From Paraburkholderia franconis (lineage in GTDB: Bacteria; Pseudomonadota; Gammaproteobacteria; Burkholderiales; Burkholderiaceae): 64,000 bases of DNA. Location: NCBI RefSeq assembly GCF_009362735.1, contig NZ_WHNP01000016.1, positions 62,001-126,000 of the forward strand, read 5' to 3'. This document shows, piece after piece, positions 17,722-25,637 of the stretch; position 1 is the first letter of the stretch, and every line of letters begins with the position of its first letter. Under the pieces are notes generated by a model that did not search any database, was not told the DNA's origin, and saw only the letters and a program-made list of their open reading frames with translations. A program made the position numbers and the translations under genes.

Positions 17722-18951
17722 ATGAATACCGTTACGCTGAAACCGTCGAAAGAGAAATCGCTGCTGCGCCGCCATCCGTGGGTCTACGCGAATGCGATCG
17801 ATCGCGTCGACGGCAAGCCCGCCGCCGGCGCAACCGTGCTGGTGCGCGCGCACGACGGCCGCTTCCTCGCGCGCGCCGCGTGGAGCCCACATTCGCAGAT
17901 CCGCGCGCGCGTCTGGAGCTTCGACGAAAACGAACCCGTCGATCACGCGTTCTTCAAGCGCCGCGTGCAGCGCGCGCTTGCGCATCGTCAGGCGATGGTG
18001 CGCGGCACGGGCGCGGTGCGGCTGATCTTCGGCGAGGCGGACGGCCTGCCGGGGCTGATCGTCGACTACTACATCGCTGACGATGCAACGAACCCGGTCG
18101 ACTTGTCGGATGCGGGCCAGCGCGGCCAGATCGTTTGTCAGTTCATGGCGGCGGGCGTCGAAGCGTGGAAGGACGCGATCGTGCAGGCGCTGATCGGCGC
18201 GACGGGATGTCCGAACGTCTATGAGCGCTCGGACGTGTCGATCCGCGAAAAGGAAGGGCTCGAGCAGACGACGGGCGTGCTCGCCGGCGACGCGCCACCC
18301 GAAACGCTGATCGTCAGCGAGAACGGCGTGCGCTATCACGTCGACGTGCGCAACGGCCACAAGACGGGCTTCTACGTCGATCAACGCGACAACCGCGCAC
18401 TGGTGCAGGATCTGTCGAACGACCGCGACGTGCTGAACTGCTTCTGCTACACGGGCGGCTTTTCGCTCGCGGCGCTCAAGGGCGGCGCGAAGCGGGTGGT
18501 ATCGATCGATTCGTCGGGCGAGGCGCTGGCGATCGCGCAGCAGAACGTCGCGGCTAACGGTTTCGACGCGCAGCGCGCCACATGGCTCGACGCCGACGCG
18601 TTCAAGACACTGCGCCGCCTGTTCGACGACGGCGAGCGTTTCGACCTCGTCGTGCTCGATCCGCCGAAATTCGCGCCGTCGCGCGAGCATGTGGACCGCG
18701 CCGCGCGCGCGTACAAGGACATCAACCTGACGGGGCTCAAGCTGTTGCGGCCGGGCGGGCTGCTGTTCACGTATTCGTGCTCGGGCGCGATCGATGCTGA
18801 GCTGTTCCAGAAGATCGTCGCGGGTGCGGCCGCCGACGCGCGCGTCGATGCGCGCATCCTCAAGCGGCTGGGCGCGGGCATCGATCATCCGCTGCTGACG
18901 GCGTTCCCCGAAGGCGAATATCTGAAAGGCCTATTGTTGCAAACCGCCTGA
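17722..18951 (+). CDS. rlmI: 23S rRNA (cytosine-C5) methyltransferase, RlmI-like
   Basis: This 409-residue protein has an N-terminal PUA domain (LKPSKEKSLLRRHPWVYANAI), an EEHEI-like linker and a C-terminal Rossmann SAM-dependent methyltransferase domain. The SAM loop is VLNCFCYTGGFSLAALKGGA, the acidic loop follows at SIDSSGEAL, and the catalytic DPPKFAPSREHV motif and the YSCSGAI Cys motif are present. RlmI methylates C1962 of 23S rRNA in E. coli. The order of domains and motifs make the family assignment firm. Confidence 0.9.
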   Translation: MNTVTLKPSKEKSLLRRHPWVYANAIDRVDGKPAAGATVLVRAHDGRFLARAAWSPHSQIRARVWSFDENEPVDHAFFKRRVQRALAHRQAMVRGTGAVRLIFGEADGLPGLIVDYYIADDATNPVDLSDAGQRGQIVCQFMAAGVEAWKDAIVQALIGATGCPNVYERSDVSIREKEGLEQTTGVLAGDAPPETLIVSENGVRYHVDVRNGHKTGFYVDQRDNRALVQDLSNDRDVLNCFCYTGGFSLAALKGGAKRVVSIDSSGEALAIAQQNVAANGFDAQRATWLDADAFKTLRRLFDDGERFDLVVLDPPKFAPSREHVDRAARAYKDINLTGLKLLRPGGLLFTYSCSGAIDAELFQKIVAGAAADARVDARILKRLGAGIDHPLLTAFPEGEYLKGLLLQTA

Positions 18952-19108
18952 TCGCCCATAGTTAGGCGTTTATTTCCCTGGCAGCGACGGGGCTTTAACG
19001 GCCCGGCAGCGGCGCACCGGCAGTTATGCTTCAATATTCCGCTGAATTCCTGCGGTTCGGGCCCCGCGCGGTCCGCACCCCAGACTGACGAACACAAGGC
19101 GACCTCAC

Positions 19109-20191
19109 ATGGCGAACAACATGATCCCAGTCACTATCCTGACCGGCTTCCTCGGCAGCGGCAAAACCACGCTGCTCAAGCGCATCCTGAACGAGAAGCA
19201 CGGCATGAAGATCGCCGTGATCGAGAACGAGTTCGGCGAAGAGAACATCGACAACGACATCCTCGTTCAGGACACAGGCGAGCAGATCATCCAGATGAGC
19301 AACGGCTGCATCTGCTGCACGATTCGCGGCGACCTGTCGCGCGTGCTCGGCGACCTCGCTGCGCAAAAGCAGGAAGGCAAGCTCGATTTCGACCGCGTCG
19401 TGATCGAGACGACGGGCCTCGCAAATCCGGGCCCCGTCGCGCAGACGTTCTTCATGGATAACCAGATCGCCGACGAATTTCTGCTCGACGCGATCATCAC
19501 GCTGGTCGATGCGAAGCACGGCGATCAGCAACTCGACGAGCACGAAGTCGTGCAGCGCCAGGTCGGCTTCGCGGATCGCCTGTTCTTGACGAAGGCCGAT
19601 CTCGTCGACGACGCGACGCTCGGCGATCTGCGTCACCGCCTGCTGCACATGAATCCGAAGGCGCAAATTCGCGTCGTGAATTTCGGTGAAGCGGACATCA
19701 AGGAAGTCTTCGATCTGCGCGGCTTCAACCTGAACGCGAAGCTGGAAATCGACCCGGACTTCCTCGCCGAAGACGAGCACGATCACGCGCATGACCACGA
19801 CCACGACCACGATCATGACCACGCGAACTGCGATCACGATCATGGCCACTGCGATCACGAAGGCCACGACCACGGCCATCACGCGCATCACGACGACAAG
19901 ATCAAGTCGTTCGTTTTCCGCAGCGATCGGCCGTTCGATCCGAACAAGCTCGAAGACTTTCTCGGCGGCATTCTGCAGATTTATGGCGAGCGTCTGCTGC
20001 GCTACAAGGGTGTGCTGTACATGAAGGGCGTCGATCGCAAGGTCGTCTTCCAGGGCGTGCATCAGATGATGGGCAGCGATCTCGCGGCCAAATGGCAGCC
20101 CATTGAGAAGAAAACGAACAAGATGGTGTTCATCGGCATCGAGTTGCCGCAGGATCTGATCACCGACGGGCTCGAAGCCTGCCTCGTCTAA
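19109..20191 (+). CDS. COG0523/CobW-family GTPase, putative zinc metallochaperone
   Basis: This 360-residue G3E GTPase has a Walker A at residues 13-21 (GFLGSGKTT), the metal-binding CxCC motif at Cys67/69/70 (NGCICCTIRGDL), a Walker B/ETTG region (DRVVIETTGLANPG) and the NKxD-like LTKADLVDD. A His/Asp-rich loop of about 35 residues (223-260) precedes the CobW C-terminal domain. Family members insert zinc or other metals into client proteins. The next gene is a DksA with a reduced zinc finger, a neighbourhood that resembles zinc-homeostasis loci in Pseudomonas. Confidence 0.92.
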   Translation: MANNMIPVTILTGFLGSGKTTLLKRILNEKHGMKIAVIENEFGEENIDNDILVQDTGEQIIQMSNGCICCTIRGDLSRVLGDLAAQKQEGKLDFDRVVIETTGLANPGPVAQTFFMDNQIADEFLLDAIITLVDAKHGDQQLDEHEVVQRQVGFADRLFLTKADLVDDATLGDLRHRLLHMNPKAQIRVVNFGEADIKEVFDLRGFNLNAKLEIDPDFLAEDEHDHAHDHDHDHDHDHANCDHDHGHCDHEGHDHGHHAHHDDKIKSFVFRSDRPFDPNKLEDFLGGILQIYGERLLRYKGVLYMKGVDRKVVFQGVHQMMGSDLAAKWQPIEKKTNKMVFIGIELPQDLITDGLEACLV

Positions 20192-20801
20192 GCCGGTCTT
20201 ATCTTTATCTTGCGCGGGGCGGGCATTTCAGGTCTGCCCCAACCGCCATTTTCTCGCCGCTGGCGCACGAAAATCGATTCAAACGCGCAGGCACGGCAAT
20301 TAAACAGCCGGTTCCCGGTCAAAGCACGTGAAAACCCTGTTGTGAGAATACGTGTACGACCATCGCTTTTTAGTGAACAGCGCGTTATATTTTCACGATA
20401 AGTGGAGTTTGCGGCAGGGATTTCCCCCGCTTGCAGTTTCGTATTGTGATTCAGTTACAATACGGCCCCACTGGAGAAAGACAACGATTTTGCCCGGTCT
20501 AAAACGCGTAGCCGCGTCGCAGCCGTGCCGGGCCTGAAAACGGCGCCGGAAAATCTCATCCGGGGATATCGCCGATAGCCGGCCGGCACACTCCGGCTCA
20601 TAACGCGCTGCCGGGAAGCATTGCCTCAGGAGCATTTGAAGAATCGGTTTCCAGAGGAGTTCGGCCCCGCAACGGCGCTTCGGCGTCACGACAGCCCACC
20701 GTCCGTGTTCGCCGGCGCTCAATCGAGCGTCATCGAGGCGCCTTTGCGGGCAACACGAAAGTGCGGGCAATGATTTGCCTCACATTGAAGAAGCAAGCCA
20801 G
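20192..20801. other. Long leader/promoter region of dksA (610 bp)
   Basis: No gene is supported here; the short open frames are shadows. The AT-rich part at about 20340-20465 is the likely promoter region. It contains GTTAT and ATAAG half-sites at 20384-20402 and a perfect 8-bp inverted repeat at 20440-20464. The remaining 340 bases to the dksA ATG would form a long untranslated leader. Confidence 0.5.
20440..20464. promoter_or_regulatory. Inverted repeat overlapping a candidate dksA -10 box
   Basis: CGTATTGT and ACAATACG form perfect 8-bp arms around a 9-base spacer. The right arm overlaps a -10-like TACAAT at 20456-20461, with a weak -35 TTGCAG at 20431-20436 (19-base gap). The geometry suits a dimeric repressor; the regulator is unknown. 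Confidence 0.45.
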
Positions 20802-21221
20802 ATGACGACGAAACGACTCTTGACCGAAGCCGAAATCCTGAAGATGAGCGACAAGGATTACATGAATGAGGATCAGCTCGCTTTCTTCAAGAACCGGCTC
20901 GAACAGCTGCAGGCGGAAATCCTCCGCAACGCCGGCCAGACCACCGAAAATCTGCGCGAAACCGTGATCGTGCCGGACCCGGCCGACCGTGCGACGATCG
21001 AGGAAGAGCATGCGCTGGAACTGCGCACGCGCGACCGCGAGCGCAAGCTGCTGAAGAAGGTTCAGCAGTCGCTTGCGCGCATCGAATCGGGCGAATATGG
21101 CTGGTGCGAGGAAACGGGCGAGCCGATCGGCATCCCGCGTTTGCTTGCGCGGCCGACGGCGACGCTGTCGCTCGAAGCGCAGGAACGCCGCGAATTGCGC
21201 CAGAAGCTGTTCGGCGACTGA
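20802..21221 (+). CDS. dksA: RNA polymerase-binding transcription factor DksA, cysteine-poor zinc-finger variant
   Basis: ATG 20802 gives 139 residues. The long coiled coil carries the active DPADRA tip (Asp59, Asp62, Ala64) that enters the RNA polymerase secondary channel during the stringent response. In the globular part only Cys102 of the four zinc ligands of E. coli DksA remains (WCEETGEPIG); the aligned partners are Thr105, Ser123 and Ala126. This matches zinc-independent DksA2-type proteins in structure, while this gene is probably the organism's main DksA. It ends in a strong terminator. Confidence 0.92.
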   Translation: MTTKRLLTEAEILKMSDKDYMNEDQLAFFKNRLEQLQAEILRNAGQTTENLRETVIVPDPADRATIEEEHALELRTRDRERKLLKKVQQSLARIESGEYGWCEETGEPIGIPRLLARPTATLSLEAQERRELRQKLFGD

Positions 21222-21271
21222 CCGCCCGACGGCGCGGTTTTCGGGGTCCGCGCCCCATGGACGCTTCGTGA

Positions 21272-21306
21272 GAGGCGCACGGTGAATCGTGCGCCTCTTT
21301 TCTTTT
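21272..21306 (+). terminator. Intrinsic terminator of dksA
   Basis: A 10-bp perfect stem GAGGCGCACG/CGTGCGCCTC with a six-base loop is followed by TTTTCTTTT, 50 bp after the dksA stop. Confidence 0.9.
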
Positions 21307-21475
21307 GTAAAGCCGATCTTTAACGATGATCCAGCGCCCATATCGGCTCATCCTACGTGCGGTAATCGGTAAATGCGCGTTGCATCGACGTTGCTGCCGA
21401 CCGACGCCAGCATCTTTTACCGCTAACCCCGCCTTGCGCTTTTTCTGCTTTTCTCACGCTGTCGAGACTTCCGCT

Positions 21476-21503
21476 CTTGATATGGCAGCGCCCGCCCTAA
21501 AAT
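21476..21503 (+). promoter_or_regulatory. Candidate sigma-32 (heat-shock) promoter of hslVU
   Basis: TTCCGCTCTTGAT (ending at 21481) resembles the sigma-32 -35 element, and CCCTAAAAT at 21495-21503 resembles its -10 element, with a 13-base gap. The site lies about 170 bp before hslV, a classical heat-shock operon. Confidence 0.5.
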
Positions 21504-21675
21504 AAACCGGACATGCGTTGCACGCGCGCGCGGCACCTGGCATCGCGCGGCGTCCGCTCCGGATTCCGTGGTGGCGCATCGGCGCCTCCGCGTCCTCACT
21601 GTCGGCCGAAGTCGGATGCTTTGGCGCTTGCTTCGGCCCCACGCAATTGATTGCGGTTTTGCAAAAGGAACGCAT

Positions 21676-22212
21676 ATGGAGCAATTTCACGGCACGACGA
21701 TCGTTTCCGTGCGTCGCGGCGACAAGGTCGCGCTCGGCGGCGACGGCCAGGTCACGCTGGGCAACATCGTCATGAAAGGCGGCGCGAAGAAAGTCCGGCG
21801 CATTTACAACGGCAAGGTGCTGGTCGGCTTCGCGGGCGGCACGGCTGACGCCTTCTCGCTGCTCGACCGCTTCGAAGCGAAGCTCGAAAAGCATCAGGGC
21901 AATCTCACGCGCGCCGCCGTCGAGCTGGCGAAAGACTGGCGCACCGACCGCATGCTGCGCCGTCTCGAAGCGATGCTGATCACGGCCGACGCGACCACCA
22001 CGCTGGTCATCACCGGCAACGGCGATGTGCTCGATCCCGAAGGCGGCATCTGCGCGATCGGCTCGGGCGGCGCGTACGCGCAGGCAGCCGCGAAGGCGCT
22101 CGCCGACAACACGGATCTTTCGCCGCGCGACATCGTCGAAAAGGCGCTGGTGATCGCCGGCGACATGTGTATCTACACGAACCACAACCGCGTCATCGAG
22201 ACGATCGAGTAA
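21676..22212 (+). CDS. hslV: ATP-dependent protease subunit HslV
   Basis: HslV is the threonine-protease core that works with the HslU unfoldase in the cytoplasm. The 178-residue protein starts MEQFHGTTIVSVRRG; removal of six residues would expose the catalytic N-terminal Thr7 (TTIVSVRR), a longer pro-segment than the single Met in E. coli but usual in Burkholderia. The proteasome-beta fold motifs (KVALGGDGQVTLGN, AIGSGGAYAQAAA) are present. AAGGA lies just before ATG 21676; upstream in-frame codons are not conserved. hslU follows after nine bases. Confidence 0.96.
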   Translation: MEQFHGTTIVSVRRGDKVALGGDGQVTLGNIVMKGGAKKVRRIYNGKVLVGFAGGTADAFSLLDRFEAKLEKHQGNLTRAAVELAKDWRTDRMLRRLEAMLITADATTTLVITGNGDVLDPEGGICAIGSGGAYAQAAAKALADNTDLSPRDIVEKALVIAGDMCIYTNHNRVIETIE

Positions 22213-22221
22213 GGACACACG

Positions 22222-23562
22222 ATGAGCACCATGACTCCCGCCGAGATCGTCTCGGAACTCGACAAGCACATCATCGGCCAGCATCGCGCGAAGAAAGCCG
22301 TTGCGGTGGCGCTGCGCAACCGCTGGCGCCGTCAGCAGGTCGCCGAGCCGCTGCGCCAGGAAATCACGCCGAAGAACATCCTGATGATCGGGCCGACGGG
22401 CGTCGGCAAGACGGAAATCGCGCGGCGTCTCGCGAAACTCGCGGACGCGCCGTTCATCAAGATCGAAGCGACCAAGTTCACGGAAGTCGGCTATGTCGGC
22501 CGCGACGTCGACAGCATCGTGCGCGACCTGATGGAAATCTCCGTCAAGCAGACGCGCGAGACGGAAATGCGCAAGGTCCGCACGAAGGCCGAAGATCTCG
22601 CCGAAGACCGCATCCTCGACATTCTGCTGCCGGGCGCGCGCACGGTCGGCTTCGGCTCGGGCCACGAAGCGAGCGGCGACGAATCGAACACGACGCGTCA
22701 GACGTTCCGCAAACGCCTGCGCGAAGGACAGCTCGACGACAAGGAGCTCGAGCTCGACATCGAGATGCCGCAGCCGGCGATGGACATCATGGGGCCGCCG
22801 GGCATGGAAGACATGACCGAGCAGATCCGTTCGATGTTCGCGAATCTCGGCGGCGGCAAGAAGACGCGCCGCAAGGTGAAGGTGAAAGAAGCACTGAAGC
22901 TCCTCACCGACGAAGAAGCGGCGAAGATGCTGAACGACGAAGAGGTCAAGGCGAGAGCCGTGCAGAACGTCGAGCAGAACGGCATCGTGTTCCTCGACGA
23001 AATCGACAAGATCGCGTCGCGCAACGAAGCGGGCACCGGTGAAGTCTCGCGTCAGGGCGTGCAGCGCGATCTGCTGCCGCTCGTCGAAGGCACGACGATC
23101 AGCACGAAGTACGGGATGGTGAAGACCGATCACATCCTGTTCATTGCGAGCGGCGCGTTCCATCTCGCGAAGCCGAGCGATCTGATTCCCGAACTGCAAG
23201 GCCGTTTCCCGATCCGCGTCGAACTCGATTCGCTGTCGGTGAAGGACTTCGAATCGATTCTCGTCGCCACCGATGCGAGTCTCGTCAAGCAATACCAAGC
23301 GTTGCTCGAGACGGAAGACGTGCACCTCGAATTCGCCGACGAAGGCATCCGCCGTCTCGCGGAAATCGCCTACTCGGTGAACGAGAAGACGGAAAACATC
23401 GGCGCGCGCCGTCTCTATACGGTGATCGAGAAGCTGCTCGAAGACGTGTCGTTCTCGGCGGGCAACCACGCGGGCAAGAGCGTGGTGATCGACGCGGCGT
23501 ATGTCGATCGCGCGCTGAACGACGTCGCGCAAGACGAGGACCTGTCGCGCTACGTGCTCTGA
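22222..23562 (+). CDS. hslU: ATP-dependent protease ATPase subunit HslU
   Basis: This 446-residue AAA+ unfoldase has the Walker A GPTGVGKT at 57-64, the pore motif GYVGRD soon after, the I-domain insertion in the middle (rich in charged residues), a Walker B GIVFLDEIDK near 254-263, and the sensor-2 GARR region near the end. The final residues (LSRYVL) are the C-terminal tail that docks into HslV. Together with the upstream hslV it forms an operon that ends at a terminator. Confidence 0.97.
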   Translation: MSTMTPAEIVSELDKHIIGQHRAKKAVAVALRNRWRRQQVAEPLRQEITPKNILMIGPTGVGKTEIARRLAKLADAPFIKIEATKFTEVGYVGRDVDSIVRDLMEISVKQTRETEMRKVRTKAEDLAEDRILDILLPGARTVGFGSGHEASGDESNTTRQTFRKRLREGQLDDKELELDIEMPQPAMDIMGPPGMEDMTEQIRSMFANLGGGKKTRRKVKVKEALKLLTDEEAAKMLNDEEVKARAVQNVEQNGIVFLDEIDKIASRNEAGTGEVSRQGVQRDLLPLVEGTTISTKYGMVKTDHILFIASGAFHLAKPSDLIPELQGRFPIRVELDSLSVKDFESILVATDASLVKQYQALLETEDVHLEFADEGIRRLAEIAYSVNEKTENIGARRLYTVIEKLLEDVSFSAGNHAGKSVVIDAAYVDRALNDVAQDEDLSRYVL

Positions 23563-23605
23563 TTCGCGCCGGTCTCGCCAGCAAACAGACGAAGAACCAG
23601 GTGAA

Positions 23606-23640
23606 ACGGGCGGCGCTCCGCGAGGAGCGTCGCCCGTTCT
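23606..23640 (+). terminator. Intrinsic terminator of hslVU
   Basis: A GC-rich hairpin (ACGGGCGGCGCTCC against GGAGCGTCGCCCGT, loop GCGA) is followed by a short TCT tract. One mismatch is present in the stem. It lies about 45 bp after hslU and before the converging response regulator gene. Confidence 0.7.
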
Positions 23641-23691
23641 CACATGCATGCGCAGCAGTTATCTATCGCGTTCGTTGCAATGGCGACAGCA

Positions 23692-24234
23692 TCATTGCTT
23701 GACGGGCCGCTTCGCCAGCTTGCGCTGCAGCGTGCGTCGATGCATGTTCAACGCGCGCGCCGTCGCTGAAATGTTGCCGCCGTTTTCCGCAAGCACGCGC
23801 TGGATGTGCTCCCATTCGAGCCGCGCCACCGACAGCGGCACCGGCTTCTCGATGGCTTCTTCAGCTTGCAGCACGCTCGCGTCCGCTTGCAGCGCGGAGA
23901 GAATCGTCTCGACGTTCGCGGGCTTCGCCAGATAGTTGTCCGCGCCATCCTTCACCGCCTGCACCGCCGTCGCGATGCTCGCGTAGCCCGTCAGCACCAG
24001 CATCCGCGCGTCGGGCTGCAGGTCGCGCAGCGGCGCGACGAGGTTCAGACCCGAGTCGTTGCCCAGATGCAGGTCGACCGTGATCTGCCCGAACTTCTGC
24101 TGATTTGCGAGGCGGATCGCTTCGTCGGCATTGTGCGCTTCGGACACCGTGAAGCCCCGGCGCGTCAAACCGCGTGCGAGGATGCCGGAGAACACTTCGT
24201 CGTCGTCGATCACCAGAAAATTCTTGTCGCTCAT
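23692..24234 (-). CDS. Two-component response regulator, RegA/PrrA/ActR family
   Basis: The 180-residue protein has a receiver domain with acidic residues at 10-12 (VIDDDEVF), phospho-acceptor Asp54 (ITVDLHLGNDSG) and the conserved Lys in YLAKPANV. A short linker leads to a Fis-type helix-turn-helix (about 130-175) with GGNISATARALNMHRRTLQRKL. That build and the exact helix sequence are typical of RegA-type global redox regulators. The gene overlaps the upstream kinase gene by four bases, so they form one operon. Regulated genes cannot be read from this window. Confidence 0.9.
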   Translation of the reverse strand: MSDKNFLVIDDDEVFSGILARGLTRRGFTVSEAHNADEAIRLANQQKFGQITVDLHLGNDSGLNLVAPLRDLQPDARMLVLTGYASIATAVQAVKDGADNYLAKPANVETILSALQADASVLQAEEAIEKPVPLSVARLEWEHIQRVLAENGGNISATARALNMHRRTLQRKLAKRPVKQ

Positions 24235-25535
24235 GCTTGTTTCTCCGTATTGGACGACGCGGCGCCATGCCGGCCCGCGCCCGTTTGCTCGCGGGCCAAA
24301 GGCAACCGCAACACTGCGCGCGTTCCGCGCGGCTTGATTTCACTGACATCGGTTAGCTCGATCGATCCGCCGAGCCGCGCCGCCGCCGAAAACGCCAGAT
24401 ACAGCCCGACGCCATGCCCGCCTTGCGTGCTGTCGACGGGCGCCGCGCCGAGCACGCTGCGCAACGACGCCGGCACACCCGGCCCCGCGTCACAGACTTC
24501 GAACTCGATCGAATCGTGCGCGGCGGGCTTCGCGGCCAGCGTCACGTGATCGCGGCTCGCGCGCGCGGCGTTGTCGAGCAGGATCGTGAGAATCTGGCTG
24601 ACGGCAACCGTGTCGTCGATAGAGACATCGACAGGCGGCTCGCCCAGGCGCTCGAATTTGACGTGCGGATGGCGCAGCCGCCATTGATCGGCGAACGAGC
24701 CGAGCCATTCGTCGACACGCTGACGACTGCCTTGCGTCGACGCGCGGCTGCGCAGACGCGCGAGCGCCGATTTGCACAAGGCCATCTGCTGATCGAGGAT
24801 GTCGAGATCCGCGATGTAGGGCTCGAGGCCTGCGTCGGTGCGCGCGGCATCGCGCAGTTCCTCGGTGAGCATCGCGATCGTCGAAAGCGGCGTGCCGATC
24901 TCGTGCGCGACCGTGGCGGCCTGCACGCCGAGCGCAACGGCGCGCTCGTCGCGCAGCAGACGCTGTTGCGCATCGCCGAGCGCGGTATCGCGCTGACGCA
25001 GCGCGCGCGACATGCGCGCCACGAACCACGCGATCAGGCCGACGCTCACCATGAAGTTCACCCACATGCCGGCGCGGTAGTAGTCGAACAGGTTCGCTGG
25101 GTTGTCGAGATTGAGCGGTACCGACTCGAAGCCGAGCACCGCATAACACGCGACCGCGAATGCGGCGAGCCACGCCATCAGATGCCACGGCAATACGGCC
25201 GCCGCAATGGCCAGCGACGGCAGATACAGCGAGACAAACGGATTGGTCGTGCCGCCCGAGAGAAACAGCAGCGCAGACAGCGCGCCGAGATCGACCCACA
25301 GCTGCCCGAACAATTCGAGGCTCGACTCGGGCTTCTGACGCGACACGCGCAGCCACGTGAGCCCGTTGAAGACCACTTCGAGACCGATGACGAGAAGCAT
25401 CGCCGGCAACGGCAAATTCACGCCGACAAAGATCTGGACGAACGCGATCGTCACGAGCTGGCCAATGATGGCGAGACTGCGTAGCCAGAAGAGATGTCCG
25501 AGGTTGACCCGGCCGGTGAGGGTTATGCGCTGCAT
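24231..25535 (-). CDS. Sensor histidine kinase, RegB/PrrB family
   Basis: The 434-residue protein has about six membrane helices in the first 180 residues. The loop motif GGTTNPF at 94-100 is the quinone-responsive signature of RegB. The H-box VAHEIGTPLSTI places the phosphorylated His at 211, and the N and G boxes (LDNAARASRDH, DAGPGVPASL, GGHGVGLYLAF) are intact. Kinases of this family sense the respiratory redox state and control respiration and related genes. The partner regulator overlaps its stop. Confidence 0.9.
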   Translation of the reverse strand: MQRITLTGRVNLGHLFWLRSLAIIGQLVTIAFVQIFVGVNLPLPAMLLVIGLEVVFNGLTWLRVSRQKPESSLELFGQLWVDLGALSALLFLSGGTTNPFVSLYLPSLAIAAAVLPWHLMAWLAAFAVACYAVLGFESVPLNLDNPANLFDYYRAGMWVNFMVSVGLIAWFVARMSRALRQRDTALGDAQQRLLRDERAVALGVQAATVAHEIGTPLSTIAMLTEELRDAARTDAGLEPYIADLDILDQQMALCKSALARLRSRASTQGSRQRVDEWLGSFADQWRLRHPHVKFERLGEPPVDVSIDDTVAVSQILTILLDNAARASRDHVTLAAKPAAHDSIEFEVCDAGPGVPASLRSVLGAAPVDSTQGGHGVGLYLAFSAAARLGGSIELTDVSEIKPRGTRAVLRLPLAREQTGAGRHGAASSNTEKQA

Positions 25536-25637
25536 CCTGCAAGTTTACCTGTTGGGAGCGGTCCGATTCATCGATCGGACTTCCGGAACTATAGTTTCCA
25601 TTGTTGTTTAACGTGCGCTCGCCACTCTTTACTGATA

